Assembly: GCA_041530395.1 (NCBI GenBank)
Contig: CP136945.1
Span: 620,001 to 684,000 of the forward strand
Direction: 5' to 3'
Length of the DNA: 64,000 nucleotides
Source: Thermosynechococcaceae cyanobacterium Okahandja
Lineage (GTDB): Bacteria > Cyanobacteriota > Cyanobacteriia > Thermosynechococcales > Thermosynechococcaceae
Shown here: piece by piece, positions 53,700 through 63,283 of the stretch
Layout: each line of letters starts with the position of its first letter
Position numbering within the stretch: the stretch's first letter is position 1
Translations under genes and position numbers: made by a program
Notes under the pieces: generated by a model
The model's input: the letters and a program-made list of their open reading frames with translations, nothing else
Database searches by the model: none
Told to the model about the DNA's origin: nothing

Positions 53700-55235
53700 A
53701 TGCACTTTCCCCGTTCCTCTGGTCTCCTGTTACACCCCACTTCGCTACCCGGCAGCTACGGCATCGGTGATCTGGGGGCAGGGGCACGACAGTTTATTGA
53801 GTTCCTTGTGGCCAGTGATCAGCAGTACTGGCAGGTATTACCCCTGGGGCCAACGGGGTTTGGCAACTCCCCCTACATGTGCTACTCCGCCATGGCCGGG
53901 AACCCCCTCCTCATTAGTTTGGATGAATTAGTGACGGCGGGATGGCTGACAGCAGCAGACTTAGGAGAACTTACCTACGAGAATGGCGATCGCGTCGATT
54001 ATGAGACGGTCATTCGCCAAAAGCTACCCCTATTGCGACGAGCCAGCCAACGGTTTCAACGCCAAGCCACGGCAGCGGACTGGCAAGCCTTCGCCGAGTT
54101 CCGCCAGTTAGCCCACTACTGGTTGCCGACCTATGCCCTGTTCATGGCCTTAAAAGATCACCATGAGGGGCAGCCTTGGTACGAGTGGCCCGCCCCCTTG
54201 CGCGATCGCGAACCGACTGCCCTTGCGGCCATGGGCACCCTCCTCAAGGAACAGGTGTTTGAGTACGAGTTTCAGCAATTTATCTTTTACCAGCAGTGGC
54301 ACGCCCTCAAGGAAGTCGCCAACGACCAAGGGATTCAAATCATTGGTGATATTCCCATTTATGTGGCTCACGACAGCGCTGATGTTTGGGCCTTTCCCCA
54401 ATTTTTTGAACTGAATCCCGAAACCGGTGCCGCCGCCCTCATGGCCGGGGTGCCCCCGGATTACTTTAGTGCCACGGGTCAGCTTTGGGGGAACCCGATC
54501 TACAACTGGCAAGCATTGGCCGCCGATGGCTACTCCTGGTGGATTGAACGCTTTCGGGCGCTGTTATCCTATATGGATATTATCCGCGTCGATCACTTTC
54601 GCGGCTTTGCAGGCTACTGGCAAATACCGGAAGGAGAAGAGACCGCCATTAATGGCACATGGCAACCGGGACCGGGTGCGGCCTTTTTTGAAGCCTTGCA
54701 AGTGGCCCTAGGGCGGCTGCCCATCCTCGCGGAAGACTTGGGCGAGATTACCCCCGATGTCATTGCGCTGCGGGATCAGTTTCAGTTTCCGGGCATGAAA
54801 ATTCTCCAGTTTGCCTTTGGCGGTGGCTCCGATAATCCGTTTTTGCCCTTTAACCAAGAGCGCAACTTTGTGGTTTATACGGGCACCCACGACAATGACA
54901 CCACCGTCGGCTGGTACCAGAATTTAAGCGACTGGGAGCGGCAGCGGCTGATTGACTATCTGGGCTACACCCCGAGTGAACCCCACTGGGCCTTGATTCG
55001 CTTGGCCTTCGGCAGCGTGGCCAACCAAGCCATTATTCCGGTTCAAGATCTGTTGGGGCTTGACAGTCATGCCCGCATGAATTTTCCCGGTACTGGCGAA
55101 GGGAACTGGGCCTGGCGACTGAGGGCTGATCAACTGACCGATGAATTAGCTGCCCGTGTTAAGCATTTGGTGCACTTGTTTGGGCGGCAGGCACCACCGC
55201 GTCCTCAGCCCGAGGTGACCGAAGCACAACCCTAA
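53700..55235 (+). CDS. malQ: 4-alpha-glucanotransferase (amylomaltase, GH77)
   Basis: 511 residues from ATG 53700. GH77 motifs: SSGLLLHPTSLPGSYGIGDL, DIPIYVAHDSADVW, IIRVDHFRGFAGYWQIP with the nucleophile Asp, and ILAEDLGEITPDV with the acid. It moves maltodextrin segments between glucans in glycogen metabolism. Follows DUF3007 after 37 bases, so it may be read through from ndhK. Its TAA stop overlaps the stop of the convergent pentapeptide gene (CTAA). Confidence 0.95.
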   Translation: MHFPRSSGLLLHPTSLPGSYGIGDLGAGARQFIEFLVASDQQYWQVLPLGPTGFGNSPYMCYSAMAGNPLLISLDELVTAGWLTAADLGELTYENGDRVDYETVIRQKLPLLRRASQRFQRQATAADWQAFAEFRQLAHYWLPTYALFMALKDHHEGQPWYEWPAPLRDREPTALAAMGTLLKEQVFEYEFQQFIFYQQWHALKEVANDQGIQIIGDIPIYVAHDSADVWAFPQFFELNPETGAAALMAGVPPDYFSATGQLWGNPIYNWQALAADGYSWWIERFRALLSYMDIIRVDHFRGFAGYWQIPEGEETAINGTWQPGPGAAFFEALQVALGRLPILAEDLGEITPDVIALRDQFQFPGMKILQFAFGGGSDNPFLPFNQERNFVVYTGTHDNDTTVGWYQNLSDWERQRLIDYLGYTPSEPHWALIRLAFGSVANQAIIPVQDLLGLDSHARMNFPGTGEGNWAWRLRADQLTDELAARVKHLVHLFGRQAPPRPQPEVTEAQP

Positions 55236-56581
55236 GCGCGGCGACGGCCATCGGGCATAATGGTGCCCCGCAGATCCACTTCACTCAGGTTGGCACCACT
55301 CATATCGGCGGCGGTTAAGTTGACGCGGGTCAAATCGGCACGGGAGAGGTTCGACCCGGAAAGATTGGCATCCCCCAAATCAGCACCACTAAGGTTTACG
55401 CCGCTGAGGTCAACGGTGCCCACTAAACTGCCACTGAGGGTGGCGCGGCTGAGGGTGGCACCACTGAGGGTGGCGCGGCTCATATTGGCTTCTGAGAGGG
55501 TGGCACGGCTCAAATTCACCCCAATGAGACGGGCGCGGCTGAGGTTGGCTTCAACCAGATCCGCGCGGCTAAAGTTGGCTTCGGTAAGCTCTACCTCCCG
55601 CAAGTTCGCACCGCTTAAATTCGCTCCCCGCAACTTCACACCGTTAAAGACCAGGGCGCTGAGGTTGGCGCTGCGCAGATCTGTCTGACTCAGATCCGCC
55701 CCATCGAGGAGGGCACCCTGTAAATTTGCCCCCTGCAGGTTAGCTCCTCGTAAATTCGCACCGACTAACTTGGCTCGGCTGAGGTTGGCACCCCGCAGAT
55801 TAGCACCACTTAGATCCGCGCGGCTGAGGTTCGTCCCCGACAAATTGGCCCCACTGAGGTTTGCCCCTCCCAAATTCACATCCGCCAGTTCTAGGGAGGA
55901 TAAGTCTGCTTTAGCTAGCTCGGCTCCAGTCAGATTTGCCTTCGTGAGGTTGGCTTCGCTGAGTTTGACTTCCGTGAGATCAACCCGACTGAGATTGGCG
56001 CCACTGAGGTTGGCAGCGGTTAAATTGGCACCCCTGAGGTTTGCTCCACTTAAGTTCGCGCCGCTGAGGTTGGCATTACTAATATCGGCTTCAATAAGGT
56101 CAACGCGCATTAAATTGGCTTGGCTGAGTTCGCTGCCGTGGAGATTACAGCCCTGTAGGTTTGCGCCGCAGAGGTTAACTCCTTGGAGTGCTAAGCCCCG
56201 CAAGTCAGCATTGGCTAAGTCCACCCGCGTCAGATTGGCTCCCTGTAGATTGGCTCCCCGTAGGGTGGTTTCCCCTAGTTCGGCGCGACTCAGGTTCGCA
56301 CGGGTTAGGTTGGCCCAACTGAGATCGGTACGGCTTAGGTTGGCACCTGATAAATTGGCATCCACCAGTTCCGCCTTAATGAGCATGGCGTTGATAAGTT
56401 CAGCCCCGCACAGGGATGCACCACTGAGGTTAGCACCGCTGAGGTTGACCCACTCCATATCGGCGCGGGAGAGGATGATACCACGCAGGTCGGCATTGAT
56501 AAATTCACCATTGGTCAAACTGGCACGATTAAAATCCCGTTCACCACTGATGTAGCGCTTTAACAACTCCTGTGGATTCAT
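55232..56581 (-). CDS. Long pentapeptide-repeat (quadrilateral beta-helix) protein
   Basis: 449 residues. From about residue 25 to the end nearly every fifth residue is Leu or similar, preceded by Ala or Ser (ANLSGANLRGANLTAANLSG), giving some 80 repeats, twenty or so coils of a right-handed square beta helix. The short N-terminus MNPQELLKRYISGERDF is a common cap in the family. No signal peptide or membrane span. No Shine-Dalgarno sequence (CCTCCCCT precedes the ATG). Function unknown; DNA-mimic, structural or binding roles are all possible. The repetitive sequence opens long false frames on the other strand. Confidence 0.88.
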   Translation of the reverse strand: MNPQELLKRYISGERDFNRASLTNGEFINADLRGIILSRADMEWVNLSGANLSGASLCGAELINAMLIKAELVDANLSGANLSRTDLSWANLTRANLSRAELGETTLRGANLQGANLTRVDLANADLRGLALQGVNLCGANLQGCNLHGSELSQANLMRVDLIEADISNANLSGANLSGANLRGANLTAANLSGANLSRVDLTEVKLSEANLTKANLTGAELAKADLSSLELADVNLGGANLSGANLSGTNLSRADLSGANLRGANLSRAKLVGANLRGANLQGANLQGALLDGADLSQTDLRSANLSALVFNGVKLRGANLSGANLREVELTEANFSRADLVEANLSRARLIGVNLSRATLSEANMSRATLSGATLSRATLSGSLVGTVDLSGVNLSGADLGDANLSGSNLSRADLTRVNLTAADMSGANLSEVDLRGTIMPDGRRRA

Positions 56582-56653
56582 AGGGGAGGTACTCGCACCG
56601 GTCGCTATCTTTTCTAGTTTGACATACGGCTTTGGCGGTTAGGGGTCGCCCGC

Positions 56654-57916
56654 CTAGGTGGTATATTCAGCGTTAATTTTCACGTAGTCGTAGCTAAGGT
56701 CACAGCCCCATGCGGTGCCGGTGCCGCTACCATGGCCAATTTTTACCGCCAGTTGAACGGGGTGCTCAATTGACTGCCCCTGCGTGGCGGTTTGATTGCG
56801 CTCCGCTTGACCCACAAGGTAAGCATGGGCCGCGGCGCGATCAAAGGGAACGGGTTGGCCGTGGCTCATCATCACAATATCACCGAGGGAAATAGCCAAA
56901 TTACTGGCATCAAAGGGAACCCCTGCACGGCCAGCGGCGGCGGCAATTCGTCCCCAGTTGGGGTCACGGCCGTAAATGGCAGATTTGACCAGCAGCGAAC
57001 CGGCAATAGTGCGGGCAACATGACGTGCTGCTGCATCGTCACTGGCACCGCTCACCTGTACCTCAATGAGGCAGGTGGCACCTTCACCATCGCGGGCGAT
57101 CGCCTTGGCGAGGACGGTACACACCTCGGTGAGCATCTCCTCTAGCAGGATGGCCGCAGGTTCCGTTGCATCGGTAATGGCAGGGGTGCGCGACTGACCG
57201 TTGGCCAAGGCAATGACGCTATCGTTAGTACTGGTGTCGCCATCAACAGTAATTTGATTAAAGGAGCGATCGCAGGCGCGCTGAAGCATTGCTTGCCACA
57301 GATGGGGAGACACCGCCGCATCACAGGTAATAAATGCCAGCATTGTGGCCATGTTGGGGTGAATCATGCCTGACCCCTTGGCCATGCCACCCATCCGAAT
57401 GGGTTGTCCCTCCCACTGCGCCTCAAGGGCAATGGATTTCGGCACCAGATCTGTGGTCATAATGGCTCGAGCCGCTGCATCCCCCCCCGTTTCGCTCAGG
57501 GCACTCGTTAGGGTTGGCAGCGCCGCACGAATTTTCTCCAACGGAACTGGCTGGCCAATCACGCCGGTGGAGGCCACAAGCACCGTATCAGCACTAATGT
57601 TGAGGTGGTTCGCCACCATGGTGGCCTGCTCAAGAACCGCTGCCCAGCCTTGGTCGCCCGTTGCTGCATTGGCATGACCGGCATTACACAACACCGCTTG
57701 CGCCGTTGCCTTTGCCTGCAGCCGTTGGCGACAGTAGGTGACCGGCGCGGCACAAACATGATTGGTGGTAAACACACCCGCGGCGATCGCCGGCACATCC
57801 GAAACAATTAAACTCAGATCGGGCGCACCGGACGCTTTTAAGCCCGCGCAAATTCCGGTTGCACGATACCCTTTAGGAGCTGTCACCCCCCCAATAATGC
57901 GTTGCCAGCGGGTCAT
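56654..57916 (-). CDS. argJ: Bifunctional ornithine acetyltransferase/N-acetylglutamate synthase
   Basis: 420 residues from ATG at 57916; the TTG seven codons earlier is less likely. The self-cleavage and catalytic Thr191 is in GMIHPNMATMLAF; it becomes the nucleophile of the beta chain. Other parts are GVFTTNHVCAAPV and DGDTSTNDSVIALANG. ArgJ recycles the acetyl group from N-acetylornithine to glutamate in arginine synthesis. It is 72 bases upstream of the pentapeptide gene on the same strand. Confidence 0.96.
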   Translation of the reverse strand: MTRWQRIIGGVTAPKGYRATGICAGLKASGAPDLSLIVSDVPAIAAGVFTTNHVCAAPVTYCRQRLQAKATAQAVLCNAGHANAATGDQGWAAVLEQATMVANHLNISADTVLVASTGVIGQPVPLEKIRAALPTLTSALSETGGDAAARAIMTTDLVPKSIALEAQWEGQPIRMGGMAKGSGMIHPNMATMLAFITCDAAVSPHLWQAMLQRACDRSFNQITVDGDTSTNDSVIALANGQSRTPAITDATEPAAILLEEMLTEVCTVLAKAIARDGEGATCLIEVQVSGASDDAAARHVARTIAGSLLVKSAIYGRDPNWGRIAAAAGRAGVPFDASNLAISLGDIVMMSHGQPVPFDRAAAHAYLVGQAERNQTATQGQSIEHPVQLAVKIGHGSGTGTAWGCDLSYDYVKINAEYTT

Positions 57917-58081
57917 AGGTCGTAGCGAATGTTTCAACAGAACCGCTGTGATTATATCAGGCTAATTTTGCTCCCCATCAACGTCTTAACAGAACTTGCA
58001 ACATTGCCCGCTGTAAGGCTCAGATAGCTCGACAACAGATGGCTATGGCATCATGTTGAGTAGCTTTTCCCCGCAATCCGT

Positions 58082-59272
58082 ATGGCGCGAAAACCCTTTC
58101 ACCTGTTTCGGCCCGATCCGCCTGATATAACCAGTGCCGATACCGCCCCAGAGGATCCCTATCTCGAAGACTACTTTTTAGAGCAACCGGGGGCAATGCC
58201 CGGCACCCTAAGTATCGAAGCAGATGCACCGCCCCCCACCATTATCCTGATTGATTACCAGCCAGAGTACGCCAGTCGCCGCGTCATCGAAACCCCCGAA
58301 GAATGTCGTCCCTACCTCAGCAGCCCCTCAGTCAGTTGGATTGATGTGCAAGGGCTAGGGGATGAAGACATTATGCGCCGCCTTGGCCAAGTCTTCAACC
58401 TGCACCCCATCGTGCTTGAGGACATCGTCAACGTTCCCCAGCGACCCAAAGTAGAAGATCATGACGACTACATGGTTCTTATTACGCGCATGGTCAGCCC
58501 CAAAGAGCATGAGCACGGCTTCTATACCGAGCAGGTGAGCTTCATCTTGGGTAAGCACTTTCTCCTCACCGTCCAAGAAGAACCCGAGCGGGACTGTTTC
58601 AACCTTGTGCGCCAGCGGATTCGTACTAGCCGCGGCATGATTCGCCGTTACGGCCCTGATTACCTTGCCTATGCCTTGGTGGATGCCATCATTGACGGCT
58701 TTTATCCCGTGCTTGAGGACTACGGCGAACGGATCGAAGAGCTTGAGGATGCGGTTGTGAGCAAACCCAGCCGCGCCATTCTTGAAGAAGTGCATCAGGT
58801 TCGGCGGGAGTTGCTTGCCCTGCGCCGTGCCATCTGGCCGCAGCGGGATGCCATCAATGCCATGATCCGCGATCCTAGCCCACTCCTCTCAGAAGACGTG
58901 CGCATCTATCTGCGGGACTGTTACGACCATGCCATTCAAGTGCTGGATATGGTGGAAACCTACCGCGAACTGGCGGCAAGCTTAATGGACGTTTATTTGT
59001 CGTCGGTGGGGAACAAAATGAATGAAATTATGAAGGTGCTAACCATCATCTCCACCATTTTTATCCCCCTGACGTTTATTGTTGGTATCTACGGCATGAA
59101 CTTTGATCCGGAAGCCTCCCCCTGGAATATGCCGGAACTGCACTGGTATTGGGGTTACCCCCTCTGCTGGCTGGTGATGATTACCGTTGCCCTCAGTCTA
59201 TTTGGCTTCTTTTGGCGCAAAGGCTGGTTTCAAAGCACGACCAGCCTTGATCCCCCCGATGCCAACCGTTAG
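58082..59272 (+). CDS. corA: CorA-type magnesium/cobalt transporter
   Basis: 396 residues. The soluble cytoplasmic domain has VSWIDVQGLGDEDIMRRLGQ and NLHPIVLEDIVNVPQRPKVE; the two C-terminal spans frame the selectivity motif YGMNFD, followed by the MPELHWYWGYP loop and a basic tail. The pentamer imports Mg2+ across the plasma membrane. About 60 acidic and Pro-rich residues precede the usual start. Alone on the plus strand after argJ. Confidence 0.95.
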   Translation: MARKPFHLFRPDPPDITSADTAPEDPYLEDYFLEQPGAMPGTLSIEADAPPPTIILIDYQPEYASRRVIETPEECRPYLSSPSVSWIDVQGLGDEDIMRRLGQVFNLHPIVLEDIVNVPQRPKVEDHDDYMVLITRMVSPKEHEHGFYTEQVSFILGKHFLLTVQEEPERDCFNLVRQRIRTSRGMIRRYGPDYLAYALVDAIIDGFYPVLEDYGERIEELEDAVVSKPSRAILEEVHQVRRELLALRRAIWPQRDAINAMIRDPSPLLSEDVRIYLRDCYDHAIQVLDMVETYRELAASLMDVYLSSVGNKMNEIMKVLTIISTIFIPLTFIVGIYGMNFDPEASPWNMPELHWYWGYPLCWLVMITVALSLFGFFWRKGWFQSTTSLDPPDANR

Positions 59273-59335
59273 CGTAACCCTAGGCGTTTACTTAGGTTTT
59301 CCGCTACGATCGCCAAACAGATCGTTGCACCTGCC

Positions 59336-59878
59336 ATGGCCGAAGTAGTTCTATTATCCTTAATGAGCGGTAGCCTTGGTGTTTCGGTGCTGCTGTACCG
59401 CCAGTGGTGGTGCTGGCAAGACCAACAAATCCAACAGGCCGATGAAGAAGAGGAACAGTTGACCACCTACCCTGCAAAACCCCCAGAGTCGAAAAGGCAA
59501 TCCTCCCCCCAGTTAGTGGGCTGGGAATTTAAAATTGTGCGATCGCTGCGCAATCAATTCCATGATCCCGAGGTGCTGCGCCAAGTGTGCCGCGAAGAAG
59601 CCCAAGGGGGATGGGTTCTGTTTGAAAAACTCGATGATCGACGTTTGCGCTTTAAGCGCCCCATGGCACTACGGGAAAAAATTGCTCCCAAACCCGGCTA
59701 CGACCCCTACCGTAGCTACTACGGCTCCCGCTTTCACTGGGGGTCGCTGCTCTCCGTGATAATCTTAATGGTAATGGCGACATTACCTGCATACTTGGGC
59801 TATCGCTTAGTTATTCTTAGTCAACGTTCAGCCCCGTTCCCAAGCCCGACTCCCCCTTCGTCAACGCTGCGCCCCTAA
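59336..59878 (+). CDS. Two-span membrane protein, conserved hypothetical
   Basis: 180 residues. TM1 about 4-20 (VVLLSLMSGSLGVSVLLY) and TM2 about 137-160 (LLSVIILMVMATLPAYLG) with a cytoplasmic middle (VGWEFKIVRSLRNQFHDPEV; REEAQGGWVLFEKLDDRRLR). The middle resembles a cyanobacterial conserved segment, but no named domain was recognised. It ends 10 bases before the kinase gene, so the two are probably one transcript. Confidence 0.7.
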   Translation: MAEVVLLSLMSGSLGVSVLLYRQWWCWQDQQIQQADEEEEQLTTYPAKPPESKRQSSPQLVGWEFKIVRSLRNQFHDPEVLRQVCREEAQGGWVLFEKLDDRRLRFKRPMALREKIAPKPGYDPYRSYYGSRFHWGSLLSVIILMVMATLPAYLGYRLVILSQRSAPFPSPTPPSSTLRP

Positions 59879-59888
59879 CCCGTTGCCT

Positions 59889-61271
59889 ATGTCCTCCCTC
59901 AGTACGCTGAATGCAGGTAGCACCCTCCAAGGCGGGAAGTATCGTCTTGACGCATTGTTAAGTCAGGGAGGCTTTGGGGTTACCTACCGCGCCACCCACA
60001 CCCTGCTCAACCAGCCGGTCGTCCTGAAAACCCTCAACCTCCAGCAGGAGCCACCCAAACGCATCCATGATCTGGGGGAGCGCTTTATCCAAGAAGCCCA
60101 ACGTCTTGCGCAATTTCAGCACCCCCATATTGTGCGGGTCAGCGACTGCTTCATTGAAGGGGGTCGCCCCTTTATTGTCATGGACTATATTGCGGGTCAA
60201 ACCCTGTCCCAAGTCATTCAGCACCAAGGTCCCCTACCAGAAAAAACAGCGCTGCACTACATTCGCCAAGTGGCCAGTGCGTTGGAGCTAGTGCACGAAC
60301 ATGGGATTCTGCACCGCGATGTTAAGCCCGATAACATCATGCTGCGGGACGGCACCGATCAGGTGGTGCTCATTGACTTTGGCATTGCCCGCGAATATAC
60401 CACCGGTGTGACTGAAACGAATACGGGTCTGCTGTCGGCAGGCTATGCCCCCGTTGAACAATACTTGCCGCGGCATCAATGGACCCCAGCCACCGATGTT
60501 TATGCCTTGGCTGCAACCCTTTATGCCCTCTTGGCAGGCCAGCCCCCCGTTGCTTCGGTACTGCGCGATCGCGTCCCCCTCGAAGACCTGCGCCAGTTTC
60601 GGCCCAACCTTAGCCAGCGTACCATCGAGGCAATTGAGCGGGGCATGGCTCTCGATGCCAAAGAGCGCCCCCAAACCGTGCGGGCATGGTTACAACTCCT
60701 AGCGGGTGGTACTGTGGCGCGGCCAACCACTGCCACGGTAGCGGTGATGCCAAAGCATCGGACTGTTGTTGGCATCACTCAACCGGAGGGGGGGGTCGCC
60801 GTGCTGCCATCCCCCCAACGAACAGGGGTCTCACCTTGGATGTGGTTGCTAGGGGCGGCCCTGATGGGTGGACTTGCAGGCGCAGGTCTAGGGTTACTGT
60901 TACGGAATCAACCTGCCGACACGCTCGTACCGCCCCCCCTACGTCCTGAAGAGCAAGAGTTTCCCCCCACCTTACCGACAGTGATTCCCCCCCTTGAGGT
61001 TACACCAACACCCACACCAACCCCCACAGAAACACCGGAGCCAGAACCCACCCTATCCCCCCTGCCAGAACCGGTCGAGAGTCCTACGCCTGAGGTAGAG
61101 GAACCTCGGCCGACCCCCACCTTGACCTTGCCGAGTCCAACCCCCCCAGAAACACCGGTCGTGACCCCCTCACCCACCCCTCTCCTACCAGAGCCACTGC
61201 CGCCCACAAACGAGCAACCACAGAACGAGACAGGCATCAATGGAGAGCCTACCCAAGGAGCGCCCCAATGA
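59889..61271 (+). CDS. Serine/threonine protein kinase (eukaryotic type)
   Basis: 460 residues from ATG 59889. Kinase domain about 18-275: glycine loop SQGGFGVTY (25-33), catalytic Lys47 in VVLKTLN, HRDVKPDNIML (142-152) and IDFGIAREY (162-170). After a linker comes one membrane span (about 312-335, LLGAALMGGLAGAGLGLL), then a long Pro/Thr/Glu tail (TPTPTPTPTETPEPEPTLS) outside the membrane with no sensor domain. Substrate unknown. The stop TGA overlaps the start of the methyltransferase gene (ATGA). Confidence 0.92.
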   Translation: MSSLSTLNAGSTLQGGKYRLDALLSQGGFGVTYRATHTLLNQPVVLKTLNLQQEPPKRIHDLGERFIQEAQRLAQFQHPHIVRVSDCFIEGGRPFIVMDYIAGQTLSQVIQHQGPLPEKTALHYIRQVASALELVHEHGILHRDVKPDNIMLRDGTDQVVLIDFGIAREYTTGVTETNTGLLSAGYAPVEQYLPRHQWTPATDVYALAATLYALLAGQPPVASVLRDRVPLEDLRQFRPNLSQRTIEAIERGMALDAKERPQTVRAWLQLLAGGTVARPTTATVAVMPKHRTVVGITQPEGGVAVLPSPQRTGVSPWMWLLGAALMGGLAGAGLGLLLRNQPADTLVPPPLRPEEQEFPPTLPTVIPPLEVTPTPTPTPTETPEPEPTLSPLPEPVESPTPEVEEPRPTPTLTLPSPTPPETPVVTPSPTPLLPEPLPPTNEQPQNETGINGEPTQGAPQ

Positions 61272-61978
61272 GTTTTAGCCCAGAGTCCTTAATGGCAACG
61301 GAGCCGCTTCACCAAAACCAAGAAGCGATGGACAGCTATTTTGGTAGCTTTTTTGGCTTGATGCGCAAGGCACTTGTTGCCGGGGGGTCAGAACTAGGTT
61401 TGGGCATGACCCTCTTTTCGTTGGCGGTGAGCATCCGGGCCAGCCGTATTATTGAAATTGGTCGGTTTAAAGGATTTTCTACCTTATGTCTTGCCAGTGC
61501 CCTACGGTTTATTGATGTGGGGTGGCAAGAGCCGCAGCAACATAAGCAGCGACCTGATATTGACTACAAGGACTGGGAAGCACCGAAGCAGCGTCAACTG
61601 CTGTCAATCGATCCATTTCCCACCCAAGAGGCTGCAGATTTAATCGTTGCGGCGAAACTGGAAAATTATGTTCGGTTTATTAATGCCCGGTCTGACGAGG
61701 TGACAATTGAGGGCTTGGTTGATTTAATTTTTATTGATGGCGACCATAGCTATGAAGGCTGCAAGGCCGATGTTTTCAACTATATCCCATGGTACTTGCG
61801 TCCGGGAGGATACTTTATCTTGCACGATTACTATGGTTGGTACGATGCACAAGGGAACAATAACTCCCCAGTTAAACTGGTTATTGATGAGCTGATCGAG
61901 GAAGGCCTGTTTGAACACCTGTTAGTGGATACGGGGTATCAGTCCTTTACAGTGTTCCGTAATCCTGTCGCCCCCTGA
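61268..61978 (+). CDS. Class I SAM-dependent methyltransferase (Methyltransf_24 type)
   Basis: 236 residues. SAM motif I is SRIIEIGRFKGFSTLCLA; FIDGDHSYEGCKADVFNY and LRPGGYFILHDYYGWYD are typical of this family, which methylates sugar or small-molecule hydroxyls. The loop with WQEPQQHKQRPDIDYKDWE is charged and variable. Translationally coupled to the kinase (4-base overlap), so both may act in one process. Target unknown. Confidence 0.85.
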   Translation: MSFSPESLMATEPLHQNQEAMDSYFGSFFGLMRKALVAGGSELGLGMTLFSLAVSIRASRIIEIGRFKGFSTLCLASALRFIDVGWQEPQQHKQRPDIDYKDWEAPKQRQLLSIDPFPTQEAADLIVAAKLENYVRFINARSDEVTIEGLVDLIFIDGDHSYEGCKADVFNYIPWYLRPGGYFILHDYYGWYDAQGNNNSPVKLVIDELIEEGLFEHLLVDTGYQSFTVFRNPVAP

Positions 61979-62079
61979 GGTCTGAGTGGTACAGAGGCAG
62001 TCCTCTGCTCAAGGACATTCTAGGCTATAGTCAATGGGTAAGTTTGTTGTACTCTGGCCACAGGTATTGTGGGAGTGCT

Positions 62080-63129
62080 ATGCCCAACTGGTTTGACCGC
62101 CTCGAAAATCGGCGCTTGCTGCGATTTTTATTACTGTTTGCCCTCGGTTGGGTTGCCGTGCAGCTTGTCAATTTCTTTGCCACAGTTTTATTGATTTTTC
62201 TGTTTTCGGCTATTCTGGCCTTTTTGCTCAACTATCCGGTGCGCTGGGTGGAACGGTATCTTCCCCATACGGCGGCGGTTACTCTGGTTTTTTTAGGGGC
62301 ACTGGCGATCGTGGTTGGGGTGGGCATTACCCTTGGTTTTGGCATTATTGGCCAACTACAAGAACTCCTGAGTACTCTACCGGATCAGGTGGATACATGG
62401 ATTGGCCTGCTCAATGATGTTCAAGGCTGGCTGGAGCGCTGGAACTTAGAAATTGATCTGCGTCAAGTTGAGTCAGAGTTACGCAACTATGCCTTCGCGG
62501 GGCTAGAGTTTGGCTTTGGTAAGCTACAGTTTGTTTTTTCATTACTGCTAGAGAGCATTATTGTTGCCGTAATTACCTTCTTTATGCTGCTGGATGGGCA
62601 ACGGTTATGGCACTACCTCTTGAGCTTTCTGCCGCCACCGTGGCAAGAACGGGTGCCCCGCGATTTGCAACGCAATTTTTTGGGCTTCTTTTGGGGACGG
62701 TTTTTGCTGTCCCTCTTTTTTGGCGTTTCGGTGTTTATCGTGCTGTTGCTGCTGCGCGCTCCCTATGCCCTTGCCCTTGCGGCCATTGCCGGAGGGTTTG
62801 ATCTGATTCCCGGTATTGGTGCCACCCTTGGCATTGGCCTAGTGGCTATCCTATTGCTGCCCAAAGGGATTGCCCTCAGTTTTAAGGTGCTTGTTGGCTG
62901 TATTTTGCTCCAGCAGGTGGAGGAAAACATTCTCATGCCCCGCATCATGCGCAACTCCGTGAACCTCAATCCGGTGGTGTTGTTTTTGGCGCTGCTGGTG
63001 GGGGCAACGGTGGCGGGGTTGGTGGGGGTCTTTTTGGCGATTCCCATTGCCGGAACTATTGTTAGTCTCTTTAATTTGCAGGCACTACAGGCAGGGCACA
63101 CGGCTGAGCTATCAACACCCGCTAAGTAG
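62080..63129 (+). CDS. AI-2E family transporter (YdiK/TqsA-like permease)
   Basis: 349 residues from ATG 62080; the frame is open to a TTG 36 bases earlier. About eight hydrophobic segments and the family end: AAIAGGFDLIPGIGATLGIG, EENILMPRIMRNSVNLNPVV. Members are uncharacterised exporters; some move autoinducer-2 or sodium-coupled substrates, but most cyanobacterial ones are untested. Separate from the flanking genes. Confidence 0.9.
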   Translation: MPNWFDRLENRRLLRFLLLFALGWVAVQLVNFFATVLLIFLFSAILAFLLNYPVRWVERYLPHTAAVTLVFLGALAIVVGVGITLGFGIIGQLQELLSTLPDQVDTWIGLLNDVQGWLERWNLEIDLRQVESELRNYAFAGLEFGFGKLQFVFSLLLESIIVAVITFFMLLDGQRLWHYLLSFLPPPWQERVPRDLQRNFLGFFWGRFLLSLFFGVSVFIVLLLLRAPYALALAAIAGGFDLIPGIGATLGIGLVAILLLPKGIALSFKVLVGCILLQQVEENILMPRIMRNSVNLNPVVLFLALLVGATVAGLVGVFLAIPIAGTIVSLFNLQALQAGHTAELSTPAK

Positions 63130-63155
63130 CTCAGTCATTCCTGCCAAAACCTGAG

Positions 63156-63185
63156 TTGCGATCGCCCCCAGACTGTTGATATACT
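63156..63185 (+). promoter_or_regulatory. Probable promoter of rpsD
   Basis: TTGCGA (63156-63161) and TATACT (63180-63185) with an 18-base spacer. The leader would be about 90 bases; S4 often controls its own translation, but no structure was established here. Confidence 0.45.
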
Positions 63186-63283
63186 AGGCAAGCTGATCTA
63201 GTTGCCCCTTGCGCACTGGATGGCGTTAACATTTGCACTCGTCTGGTTGGACACCGTCATCATTGTAGGTTGGGTATAGTTGC

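Noticed and set aside
55260-56555. Long open frames on the plus strand opposite the pentapeptide gene
   Set aside because: They are the complement of a five-codon repeat (RLAPLRFA-type pattern) and have no family resemblance; the minus-strand repeat protein explains them.
60908-61240. Gly/Val/Ser-rich frame on the minus strand
   Set aside because: It mirrors the Pro/Thr-rich tail of the kinase gene.
61992-62007. CAGAGG-CAGT-CCTCTG hairpin after the methyltransferase gene
   Set aside because: Perfect but short and without a T run, so not called as a terminator.
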